Counted from the first letter of the stretch, positions 1 through 5,352 are shown. The stretch is 5,398 bases of DNA from an uncultured Alphaproteobacteria bacterium (GCA_929200455.1 CAKMZR010000120.1:1-5398); one strand, 5' to 3'. The notes: generated by a model from the letters alone, not told the origin. A program made the numbers and translations.

Positions 1-330
1 AATGTCATTAGACTTTTGCATTTTCTTGGTATTTATGATGAGAGCAATCGTAGAACCGAAGCTTTGGATCTTTTTAAGAAAGATGAAGAAGATCTTAAAC
101 TCGAGATGCAAAAGCTTGTAGAGGAATCTTATGGTCCTCTTTTTTCTCTTGCGGGAGAACAGGCTTGGAATTTGGACTTAGGGCGTTACGTATCTTTTTT
201 CCAGTTCTTCGGTAAGAATCCCTCGGACTCAATGAGTTTTTATCGAGCGATTACTTTTAAAGCTTTGGCGACATGGGCGGGAAAGAGAGATGAGGACAAG
301 GTTTTTGTTCCTTTCACGTTGCTTCTTTGA
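1..330 (+). CDS. C-terminal end of an unrecognised protein (5' end outside window)
   Basis: An open frame runs in from the first base of the window and ends at a TGA at 328-330, giving about 109 residues. A TTG at 16 could serve as a start, but no ribosome binding site precedes it and the frame continues upstream, so I read this as the tail of a longer gene. The visible part is soluble in character. It has a charged, probably helical stretch (residues 22-45, rich in K, D and E) followed by an aromatic-rich segment (around residues 48-88, with SFFQFFGKN and SFYRAITFKALATW). There is no membrane segment, signal or catalytic motif I recognise, and I cannot assign a family. The next gene starts about 100 bases later behind its own promoter-like element, so the two are probably not one operon. 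Confidence 0.6.
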   Translation, partial: NVIRLLHFLGIYDESNRRTEALDLFKKDEEDLKLEMQKLVEESYGPLFSLAGEQAWNLDLGRYVSFFQFFGKNPSDSMSFYRAITFKALATWAGKRDEDKVFVPFTLLL

Positions 331-334
331 GTGG

Positions 335-364
335 TTTAAGTTTTTTGCTCTGTTGTGCTATAAT
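335..364 (+). promoter_or_regulatory. Sigma70-like promoter with extended -10, upstream of the lipoprotein gene
   Basis: A perfect -10 hexamer TATAAT lies at 359-364 and is preceded by TGC (356-358), which makes an extended -10. The best -35 candidate is a weak TTTAAG at 335-340 with an 18-base spacer; extended -10 promoters tolerate a poor -35. Transcription would start near 371, leaving a leader of about 58 bases before the GTG at 429. The 30 bases at 351-380 are nearly repeated at 1586-1615 in front of the permease gene. Confidence 0.6.
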
Positions 365-380
365 AGGAGTCTCACTTGGT
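351..380 (+). repeat. Promoter/leader repeat, copy 1
   Basis: This stretch matches 1586-1615 at 25 of 30 positions by direct alignment. It covers the extended -10, the discriminator and the first transcribed bases. The shared core TAGGAGTCT lies just downstream of the -10, so the similarity goes beyond what sigma factor binding requires. The two copies suggest shared control of, or a duplicated origin for, the lipoprotein and permease promoters. Confidence 0.6.
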
Positions 381-428
381 GTTTGTGATTGTGAAGACGG
401 GGGTAAGAGGTGTTAAAGGATAGATTTG

Positions 429-1550
429 GTGACGGAGTGTCTAAAGTTTGAGTTTGGGGGGTACGGCCGAGGTCGAGGTTTATTGAGATTGGGGCTGTGG
501 AGTCTTGTATTTGTGCCGTTTTTGGGTTGTTCGTCTGGCGGTGGTGGTGATGGGGGAGCCAATCATCCGGCCCCTGTTCTTGCGAGCGACACCCCATTTG
601 GAGACGGTGTTGTGACAAGTGGTTATCGGTTACAGATTTTTTTTGATAGCTATACGCGTCCTACGAAAAATTTTGAGAATATTACTTTTGGTGGTCGTGC
701 CTTCACGCACACAACGACGACAACAAAAAAGGATACGGGTGTTGTTGTGCAGGAGCTTTTTCTTTTGGATTCTCGAGGGATAGAAGTAAAAGATTCCGGG
801 GGTTCGTTGAAATCGATCTTTGATGTGTTGGTGGTGAATGTGGATTCGCAGTCTGGCCTTTATTCGGTTTTAGAAATCACGCTTTTGGATAAGATAGCAC
901 AAGGTGAGAAAATTGAGGTGAAGATCGGAAAGGATGTCTTTATGAATAGGGAAGGAGGCTTGGGCAACGAAGAGATTCGGGTTACGGATACGGCGGTGGA
1001 TGAGGCGAAGGTGGTATCTATAGAGTACGATAAGCTTAATGGTCTTGTAAAAGTTTTGTTTGATAAGACGTTGACGCATGTGAGTCCTTTATTTTCTGAC
1101 TATGTGGGGGAGGAGAAGAATTACAAACTTGAGAACAGGTTTTTGTTTACTGATTCTACATTGAGGAAGCAAGTGTATGATCATGCGTATTACTTTGTGG
1201 TGGATGGAAGTATTAATTTGTCGGATGAGGGTGTGACGAAGGGTTCTGAGGACGATCAGACTATTGATTATTCGAGGTTTGGTTTGTCGTTGGCGGGTGT
1301 ACGTTTTGAGGACAAGAAAGTTATTTTTGAGATTAAATCTGGTGTTGTATTGCCTTCATCGATTAAAGTTCATTTTTTGTATGGTTCTTTTGTGGGGGGA
1401 GATAATTATCAGTGGACGACGGTGAGTGAGTCCTATCCCTATACGGGAAGTCGTGAGGTTCGAGAAGGAACAACGGTTCAAGCGTCTATTCATGATTCTT
1501 ATGAGAGCGAGTTTGTGGGAGTCTTACCTTTGGATGTGTGGGATTTTTGA
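429..1550 (+). CDS. Predicted lipoprotein of unknown function, beta-rich
   Basis: This encodes about 373 residues. The start is uncertain: GTG at 429 has AAGGA (416-420) eight bases upstream and is preferred over TTG at 426; TTG at 483 is also possible. The N-terminus is a lipoprotein signal, with arginines (RGRG, then LLR), a hydrophobic run (LGLWSLVFVPFLG) and a lipobox FLGC, so the cysteine near residue 34 would be lipidated after signal peptidase II cleavage. A flexible SSGGGGDGG linker follows. The remaining ~320 residues alternate short hydrophobic strands with polar loops (for example VVSIEYDKLNGLVKVLFDK). This suggests stacked beta-sandwich domains resembling bacterial Ig-like or SwmB-type modules, but that is only an impression. 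No catalytic motif, barrel pattern or further membrane segment is seen. The likely role is a surface or periplasmic envelope protein. It has its own promoter-like element at 335-364. Confidence 0.75.
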   Translation: MTECLKFEFGGYGRGRGLLRLGLWSLVFVPFLGCSSGGGGDGGANHPAPVLASDTPFGDGVVTSGYRLQIFFDSYTRPTKNFENITFGGRAFTHTTTTTKKDTGVVVQELFLLDSRGIEVKDSGGSLKSIFDVLVVNVDSQSGLYSVLEITLLDKIAQGEKIEVKIGKDVFMNREGGLGNEEIRVTDTAVDEAKVVSIEYDKLNGLVKVLFDKTLTHVSPLFSDYVGEEKNYKLENRFLFTDSTLRKQVYDHAYYFVVDGSINLSDEGVTKGSEDDQTIDYSRFGLSLAGVRFEDKKVIFEIKSGVVLPSSIKVHFLYGSFVGGDNYQWTTVSESYPYTGSREVREGTTVQASIHDSYESEFVGVLPLDVWDF

Positions 1551-1569
1551 GCTCTTACTGTGCGATAGG

Positions 1570-1599
1570 TAGACATGTGTCGCGATGTTGTGCTATGCT
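1570..1599 (+). promoter_or_regulatory. Sigma70-like promoter upstream of the NCS2 permease
   Basis: An extended -10, TGC plus TATGCT (1591-1599), is preceded at 18 bases by TAGACA (1570-1575), a fair -35 match. The predicted start of transcription is near 1606, giving a leader of about 45 bases before ATG 1651. The short inverted repeat GACA-TG-TGTC (1572-1581) overlaps the -35 and could be coincidental. The -10 is weaker than that of the sister element at 359-364. Confidence 0.5.
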
Positions 1600-1615
1600 A
1601 GGAGTCTTACTTTGA
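1586..1615 (+). repeat. Promoter/leader repeat, copy 2
   Basis: This is the second copy of the 30-base element at 351-380, with 25 of 30 identical. Two of the five differences fall inside the -10 hexamer (TATAAT there, TATGCT here). If both are active, the lipoprotein promoter would be the stronger one while the surrounding sequence stays the same. Confidence 0.6.
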
Positions 1616-1637
1616 TATTCTGAATGATACAAAACCA

Positions 1638-1643
1638 GGGAGG
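1638..1643 (+). promoter_or_regulatory. Ribosome binding site fixing the permease start
   Basis: GGGAGG stands seven bases before ATG 1651, a strong Shine-Dalgarno match at ideal spacing. It overrules the upstream in-frame candidate at 1624, which would add only nine residues, would place this site inside the coding sequence, and has no site of its own. Confidence 0.8.
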
Positions 1644-1650
1644 TAGAGCG

Positions 1651-2970
1651 ATGAGTGATTTGAAGAAGAGTGCGGATCCGAATGATTTTCCGCCGTTGGG
1701 ACAAGCGGTTCCATTGGGTATACAGCATATACTGGCGATGTTTACGTCGAATGTGACGCCTCCATTTTTGGTGGCGTTGGCGGCGGGCTTGGGTGGAGCG
1801 GACTTGACGTATATGATTCAGATGGCGATGGTATTTGCGGGTATAGCGACGCTTATACAGACGGTAGGCATTGGTCCTGTGGGTGCGCGTTTGCCTCTTG
1901 TTCAGGGCACGAGTTTTGCGTTTATTCCAGTGATGATTCCTGTGGCGAAGACGTCTGGCATGGGAGCGGTGATAGGTGGCGTGATTATAGGGGGCGTGTT
2001 TCACTTTTTCTTGGGGAGTGTGATAGGAAGGATTCGTTCTTGGTTTCCGCCGATGGTGACGGGGGTTGTGATTTTGGGTATAGGACTTGCTCTTTTGCCT
2101 GTGGGTGTGAAGTATGCGGCGGGTGGAGTTCCGTTGATGGGCAAGGAAGCGTTTGGAGCCTTTGAGCATTGGTTGATGGCATTGACGGTGGTTGTGACGA
2201 CGGTAGGATTTAAGTTTTTTGTGCCTGGATTTTTGTCGAGTGCGGCACTTTTGTTGGGGGTGATAGCGGGTTATATTATGGCGGGACTATTGGGTTTGTT
2301 GGATTTTGGTCGCGTAGCGAACGCGGGATGGTTTGCGCTTCCTCAGCCGTTTCGTTTTGGCTTTGAGGTGAATGCGGCGGCGATTATAGGGATGGTTTTG
2401 ATGTCTATTGTGAGTGCGATAGAGACGGTGGGAGATATTTCTGCGGTGACGAAGGGTGGAGCCAATCGTGAGGCGACGGATAAGGAGATAAGCGGTGGAA
2501 CGATGGCGGATGGACTTGGAACGGCGATAGCGGGTTTATTTGGGGCTCTTCCGAACACGACCTTTAGTCAGAACGTGGGTGTTGTGTCATTGAGTGGGGT
2601 GATGTCGCGTCATGTGGTGACGATAGGTGCGATTTTCTTGATAGTGGCGGGACTTATTCCGAAGTTTGGAGCGTTGATAGCGGTGATGCCGTCAGCGGTT
2701 TTGGGAGGAGCTGTGGTTGTTTCGTTTGGACTTGTGGTCTCTGCGGGTATTAGCATGTTGTCGGAAGTGCATATGAGCAGAAGGAATCTTTTGATTATGG
2801 CGCTTTCTATAGCTTTTGGACTGGGTTTGCAGCAAGTTCCTGATGCTTTGCAGCATGTCCCGGGTGTATTGAAGTTGTTGGGTACGTCTGGACTTGTGCC
2901 GATGGTTGTGTTGGCGGTGGTTTTGAATCTTGTATTGCCTGAGAAGATGGGCGACGACAAGACTCACTAG
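1651..2970 (+). CDS. NCS2 family nucleobase permease, xanthine/urate type
   Basis: This 439-residue inner-membrane protein has the hydrophobicity of the 14-segment NCS2 (nucleobase-ascorbate) transporters and the family's usual length. It should import a purine base by proton symport. Family landmarks are in order: the QH motif at 25-26 followed by LAMF, QGTSFAF at 85-91, ETVGD at 258-262 (TM8), and NTTFSQNVG at 302-310 (TM10), followed by a GVMSRHV segment. In E. coli XanQ the equivalent TM8 Glu and TM10 Gln-Asn line the substrate site. Uracil permeases such as UraA carry Glu in TM10 (GENIG). Q307-N308 here therefore favours xanthine or urate over uracil; this is inference from known family members. 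The stop codon overlaps the stop of the facing yfcA-like gene. No purine catabolic enzyme is visible nearby to settle the substrate. The long antisense frames across it are by-products of strand composition. Confidence 0.93.
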   Translation: MSDLKKSADPNDFPPLGQAVPLGIQHILAMFTSNVTPPFLVALAAGLGGADLTYMIQMAMVFAGIATLIQTVGIGPVGARLPLVQGTSFAFIPVMIPVAKTSGMGAVIGGVIIGGVFHFFLGSVIGRIRSWFPPMVTGVVILGIGLALLPVGVKYAAGGVPLMGKEAFGAFEHWLMALTVVVTTVGFKFFVPGFLSSAALLLGVIAGYIMAGLLGLLDFGRVANAGWFALPQPFRFGFEVNAAAIIGMVLMSIVSAIETVGDISAVTKGGANREATDKEISGGTMADGLGTAIAGLFGALPNTTFSQNVGVVSLSGVMSRHVVTIGAIFLIVAGLIPKFGALIAVMPSAVLGGAVVVSFGLVVSAGISMLSEVHMSRRNLLIMALSIAFGLGLQQVPDALQHVPGVLKLLGTSGLVPMVVLAVVLNLVLPEKMGDDKTH

Positions 2971-3731
2971 GGGTTGATGAGGATGTATTGTTTTGCGAGG
3001 ATGTAGAGGGAGAGGGAAAAGCAAACGGATACGAGTATGGGTTTGATGAGGGACGCGCCTTTTTTGAGCACGGTTTTTGCGCCGAGTGAGGCACCGATGA
3101 GTTGCCCACAGATCATGACGCTGCCAGCGATCCAGCTGATATTTCCGAAGGAGATGAAGAAGAGTAGGGATGCGACATTGCTTGTGAAGTTGAGTACTTT
3201 TGCGTGAGCGGTGGCCTTAGAGAGTCCGAATCCGAGGAGGGAGACGAAGGCGAGAGCGAGGAAGCTTCCTGTTCCTGGTCCGAAGAAGCCGTCATAGAGT
3301 CCGATGAGGGGAGCGAGAGAGAGGGCGAAGAGTAGGGGTTTGAGGATTTGTTTTTTTTGGGAGTCATTGAAGTTTTGGGATAGGAGGACGTAGAGTCCTG
3401 TAGCGATGAGGAGGAAGGGGAGTATCCAAGTGAGGATGACGGGGTTGATTTGGAGTACGATCCAGCTTCCGAATATGGAACCGATGAAGGTGGTTGCGAT
3501 CATGGTTTTCATGGAGTTGAGGGATACAATTTTTTTCCGAATGAAGTACTGAGAAGAGATGAGAGTTCCTGCGGTGCCTTGAAGTTTGTTGGTGGCGATG
3601 GTGGTAGCGGGGTCGAGTCCTGCGAAGAGTAGAGCGGGAAGAGCGAGCAACCCTCCGCCTCCAGCGATGGTATCGATCCACCCTGCACAAACGGCGACGA
3701 GGAAGAGGAAGAGGAGCCATTCTGGTTCCAT
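2967..3731 (-). CDS. yfcA: YfcA-like TSUP (TauE/SafE) membrane transporter
   Basis: This 254-residue polytopic membrane protein has the length and two-half layout of TauE/SafE (DUF81) transporters, which export small anions such as sulfite or organosulfur acids. The YfcA subgroup is recognisable. The first half has GWIDTIAGGGGLL (17-29) and ATNKLQGTAGTL (47-58), followed by an IRKKIVSL segment. The second half has GLYDGFFGPGTGSF (145-158) and KATAHAKVLNFTSN (173-186). From memory these blocks match E. coli YfcA closely, but the physiological substrate of YfcA is not established. The start ATG at 3731 has an AGGA-type site about 12 bases upstream (complement of 3744-3747), slightly far but acceptable. 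The gene lies 27 bases behind the small lipoprotein gene on the same strand, so the two are probably cotranscribed. It converges on the NCS2 permease with overlapping stops. Confidence 0.92.
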   Translation of the reverse strand: MEPEWLLFLFLVAVCAGWIDTIAGGGGLLALPALLFAGLDPATTIATNKLQGTAGTLISSQYFIRKKIVSLNSMKTMIATTFIGSIFGSWIVLQINPVILTWILPFLLIATGLYVLLSQNFNDSQKKQILKPLLFALSLAPLIGLYDGFFGPGTGSFLALAFVSLLGFGLSKATAHAKVLNFTSNVASLLFFISFGNISWIAGSVMICGQLIGASLGAKTVLKKGASLIKPILVSVCFSLSLYILAKQYILINP

Positions 3732-3758
3732 GGTTGTGAGTATTCCTTGTGTTTTTGT

Positions 3759-4091
3759 TTAGTATCGTTTTTGCGAGGAGAGGGAAGCGAGAAAGAAAGC
3801 ACTTGTGGCAAGGAGTGATTTGAAGAGGGATATACCGAATCCGGAAGCACCGAGCAGGAACCCGAAGTCGTACCATCCTCCGGTATTGTGGACGGCATAG
3901 ATAGAGATATTGTCTGAGAAGAGGGATCCGACAAAAGAGAATCCGAAGAAGGAACCGTGGAAGAGTCCGGACCAGAATCCGCTAAGCTCTCCGCTTGGAG
4001 AGGGGATATTGGTGAGGCTGTTTGGTCCTGCACAAGCTATGAGGAAGAGGAAGAGGAGGGGAGATAGGGAGCGTATGAAAAGTGTTTTCAT
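3759..4091 (-). CDS. Small predicted lipoprotein/membrane protein
   Basis: This encodes 110 residues. The start is ATG 4091 because GAAAGG (complement of 4101-4106) sits nine bases upstream and the signal sequence begins there; the longer frame from 4139 adds a charged tail before the signal. Residues 1-20 form a lipoprotein signal: MKTLFIR, a hydrophobic core, and lipobox LIAC with C20. The mature part has a hydrophobic stretch with GFWSGLFHG (38-46) and a second from about 72 to 102. Between them is the pattern SDNISIYAVHNTGGWYDFGF (59-78). I recall this arrangement (a GFW-G-HG segment, then IY-VHN-GGWYDFGFLLG) from small uncharacterised proteins in many bacteria; the function is unknown. 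The gene directly precedes the yfcA-like gene and is probably first in that operon. A fully membrane-embedded protein without lipid attachment is the alternative. Confidence 0.8.
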   Translation of the reverse strand: MKTLFIRSLSPLLFLFLIACAGPNSLTNIPSPSGELSGFWSGLFHGSFFGFSFVGSLFSDNISIYAVHNTGGWYDFGFLLGASGFGISLFKSLLATSAFFLASLSSQKRY

Positions 4092-4128
4092 GGGATTTGA
4101 CCTTTCTTTTTTTGAGGATGCAGGCGAT

Positions 4129-4155
4129 GCTATATGCAATTTTGCGAAAAGTCTA
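4129..4155 (-). promoter_or_regulatory. Weak candidate promoter for the small lipoprotein/yfcA operon
   Basis: On the - strand TATAGC (complement of 4129-4134) is preceded by TAGACT (complement of 4150-4155) with a 15-base spacer, which is short. It is the best candidate between 4092 and 4200 and would give a leader of about 30 bases. It is offered only because some promoter must lie here. Confidence 0.25.
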
Positions 4156-4360
4156 TTGTCATGTTTTGAGGGGGGTGTAGGCTGTGAGTGTAGGGTATGG
4201 AATTATAGGATTGCTTTTTTATAATTTTTCGATGGGGTTTTATTATAGTTTTGATTGAAGTTTTTTCTGTGTCTTTAAAGTGCTTTTATTTGAGATTGTG
4301 GGTGTTGGGACTTTTTTTCTAAAGTGCTTAAATATTTTCTTTAGAAATTGAAAATTCATG
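4140..4360. other. AT-rich intergenic region with promoter-like motifs
   Basis: This gap between the divergent small lipoprotein gene and the nuclease gene has no credible reading frame. It contains two copies of a TAAAGTGCT motif (4276-4284 and 4320-4328). Each places TGC in front of an AT-rich hexamer, TTTTAT at 4284-4289 and TTAAAT at 4328-4333. The second has TTGGGA (4305-4310) 17 bases upstream and is a plausible weak promoter. The first has no good -35. I see no hairpin followed by a T run and no RNA gene. Confidence 0.45.
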
Positions 4361-4395
4361 TTGTGGCTTGACGACATCCGCTAAAATGCTATTAT
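4355..4395 (+). repeat. Direct repeat/promoter module, left copy
   Basis: TTCAT, then GTTGTGGCTTGAC(G)ACAT at 4360-4377, then CTAAAATGCT at 4381-4390, reappear at 5291-5333 with few changes and a two-base insertion after TTCAT. The repeat includes about 13 bases upstream of the -35 that sigma70 would not require. The two copies start 936 bases apart and bracket the nuclease gene plus the truncated frame behind it. Confidence 0.65.
4368..4395 (+). promoter_or_regulatory. Strong sigma70-like promoter of the nuclease gene
   Basis: TTGACG (4368-4373), a 16-base spacer ending in TGC, and TATTAT (4390-4395) make a near-consensus promoter with extended -10. Transcription would begin near 4402 in the G-rich tract, leaving a leader of about 30 bases before ATG 4433. 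It is the best-formed promoter in the window together with its copy at 5306-5333. Confidence 0.75.
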
Positions 4396-4432
4396 AAATA
4401 GGGGGCGGGGCGACTTACGGAAAGGCAAAGTA

Positions 4433-5101
4433 ATGAATAAACCTATGGCATATTCGCACTCATCACTGGACATGTACGACAAATGCCCCAAGAAATTCCA
4501 ATACCTAAAGGTGACAAAACAAGTAAAACCGGGGACTTCAGAACATCTTGAGTATGGGAACAAGGTGCACAAATGCATAAGCGATTATTTGTCGGGCATA
4601 TCTGATAACATTATGCCTGACTTACAAAACAAGAAGGCTTTCTTTGATATGATAAGGGACAACGTCCGTGGTGGGGATTGTTTTTATGAGGAACAGGTGT
4701 GCCTCGACACGGACTTAAAGCAAGTGAGTTGGTTTTCGAAGCAGGCGTGGATGCGGGGGATATTGGATGTGTTCATTGATTACGGAAACGAGGGAGTTGT
4801 ACTCGATTGGAAGACGGGGAAACAGCGGGAAGGCAACGATCAACTTCTTTTTTATGCTGCTTTGGTGATGTCCATACGCCCGAAAATAAATACTGTACGG
4901 ACGGAGTTTGTGTGGTTGGGACCAAACACTATTACTTCCCGAGTTTATATAAGGGACCAACTTCCGGTTATGTGGAGGGAAATAATGGGCAAGGTTAACT
5001 CTGTGGAAGAAAGTATCCGGGAAGATGTGTGGGTGCCAAAGCCGAGTTACTTGTGTCGATTTTGCGAGGCGTATGATATTTGTGAAGATAGGCAGGGGTA
5101 A
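4433..5101 (+). CDS. Stand-alone RecB/Cas4-like PD-(D/E)XK nuclease with Fe-S cysteines
   Basis: This 222-residue protein appears to be a single-domain DNA exonuclease of the PD-(D/E)XK superfamily (PDDEXK_1, RecB/AddB/Cas4 group). The order of motifs is typical: an N-terminal YSHSSLDMYDKCPKKFQY segment (7-24), motif I H46 in YGNKVHKCISDYL, motif II D112 in RGILDVFIDY, motif III D125-x-K127 in LDWKTGK, and the QxxxY motif Q137/Y141. C18 together with C208-x2-C211-x5-C217 reproduces the one-plus-three cysteine layout that holds a 4Fe-4S cluster in AddB and Cas4. All catalytic and cluster residues seem present, so it should be active. GGAAAGG (4419-4425) fixes ATG 4433. No cas1/cas2, CRISPR or helicase is nearby, so a phage-type recombination or end-processing nuclease is more likely than a CRISPR Cas4. 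The first ~130 bases are C-rich, unlike the neighbours. Confidence 0.88.
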   Translation: MNKPMAYSHSSLDMYDKCPKKFQYLKVTKQVKPGTSEHLEYGNKVHKCISDYLSGISDNIMPDLQNKKAFFDMIRDNVRGGDCFYEEQVCLDTDLKQVSWFSKQAWMRGILDVFIDYGNEGVVLDWKTGKQREGNDQLLFYAALVMSIRPKINTVRTEFVWLGPNTITSRVYIRDQLPVMWREIMGKVNSVEESIREDVWVPKPSYLCRFCEAYDICEDRQG

Positions 5102-5107
5102 CAAATC

Positions 5108-5203
5108 ATGTCTTTCTGCACACCAGAAGGAAAGATGAAGGCGAATCTTCGCGCAATGCTGAAGACCAAGGCCCCTCATGTATGGTGGACGTCCGCCCAA
5201 TAG
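5108..5203 (+). pseudogene. 31-codon frame resembling the truncated start of a phage-type nuclease
   Basis: ATG 5108 follows the nuclease stop by six bases and has AGGGG (5094-5098) at a nine-base spacing, so it would be translated from the same message. The 31 residues include CTPEGKMKANLRAMLK and end APHVWWTSAQ before TAG at 5201. From memory this resembles the first ~30 residues of small phage VRR-NUC-like nucleases, which begin TPEGKVK...LLK and reach an aromatic-MPVQ stretch before a glycine-rich loop and the catalytic core. Here the frame stops at that point. In the +1 frame the text continues as YGGRPPNSDPIYKVRCF up to a TGA at 5232-5234, possibly the decayed next segment. I read it as a frameshifted, truncated remnant. 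A genuine small peptide is the alternative. Confidence 0.35.
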
Positions 5204-5238
5204 CGACCCAATATACAAAGTCCGGTGTTTCTGATACG

Positions 5239-5267
5239 TTGGTATGCGTTCTCTAAAATGCTCTTAT
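5239..5267 (+). promoter_or_regulatory. Weak promoter-like element behind the nuclease remnant
   Basis: CTAAAATGCTCTTAT (5253-5267) provides TGC plus TCTTAT as an extended -10, with TTGGTA (5239-5244) 17 bases upstream. It shares the TAAAATGCT core with the nuclease promoter but lacks its TTGAC -35. AGAGGTG at 5274-5280 looks like a ribosome binding site, yet the ATG that follows it directly reads only two codons before TAG. Confidence 0.3.
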
Positions 5268-5290
5268 TGTTAAAGAGGTGATGATTTAGT

Positions 5291-5333
5291 TTCATTGGTT
5301 GTGGCTTGACAACATGCTTTAAAGTGCTACTTA
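5291..5333 (+). repeat. Direct repeat/promoter module, right copy
   Basis: This is the second copy of the module at 4355-4395: TTCAT at 5291-5295 and GTTGTGGCTTGAC(A)ACAT at 5298-5315, then the TAAAGTGCT core at 5320-5328. The stretch 5317-5339 also matches 4273-4295 in the upstream intergenic region at 19 of 23 positions, so the motif family extends further left than the nuclease promoter. Confidence 0.65.
5306..5333 (+). promoter_or_regulatory. Strong sigma70-like promoter pointing out of the window
   Basis: A perfect -35 TTGACA (5306-5311), a 16-base spacer ending in TGC, and TACTTA (5328-5333) match the architecture of the nuclease promoter. Transcription would begin near 5340. It should drive a gene or RNA lying mostly beyond the right edge. 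Confidence 0.7.
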
Positions 5334-5352
5334 TTGAGAAGTGGGGGCTAGC

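Noticed and set aside
321..347. Possible terminator after the first gene (T run at 341-346)
   Set aside because: The bases before the T run form no convincing stem; only a three-base CTT/AAG pairing can be drawn.
1555..2182. Long - strand frames opposite the permease gene (204 and 65 codons)
   Set aside because: They have skewed, Arg/His/Thr-rich composition with no motif or ribosome binding site, and they mirror a clear NCS2 protein. They result from the strong strand composition bias.
3364..4033. Alternative - strand frames of 170 and 174 codons across the yfcA-like and small lipoprotein genes
   Set aside because: One is Arg/His-rich and the other Ser/Pro-rich low-complexity text. The competing frames carry recognisable family motifs and signal sequences.
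3910..4224. + strand frame of 104 codons opposite the small lipoprotein gene
   Set aside because: It has no ribosome binding site and low-quality composition, and it lies antisense to a protein with a good signal sequence and conserved pattern.
4715..5218. - strand frame of 167 codons opposite the nuclease gene
   Set aside because: It is a shadow of a gene with complete catalytic and cysteine motifs, and it has no plausible start signal.
5274..5289. Strong ribosome-binding-like AGAGGTG followed by ATG at 5281
   Set aside because: The ATG abuts the site with no spacing and the frame ends after two codons. No other good start lies within the next 15 bases.
4355..5340. CRISPR array suggested by repeated motifs near a Cas4-like nuclease
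   Set aside because: The repeats are irregularly spaced, imperfect and promoter-shaped, with no constant repeat-spacer period and no cas1 or cas2.
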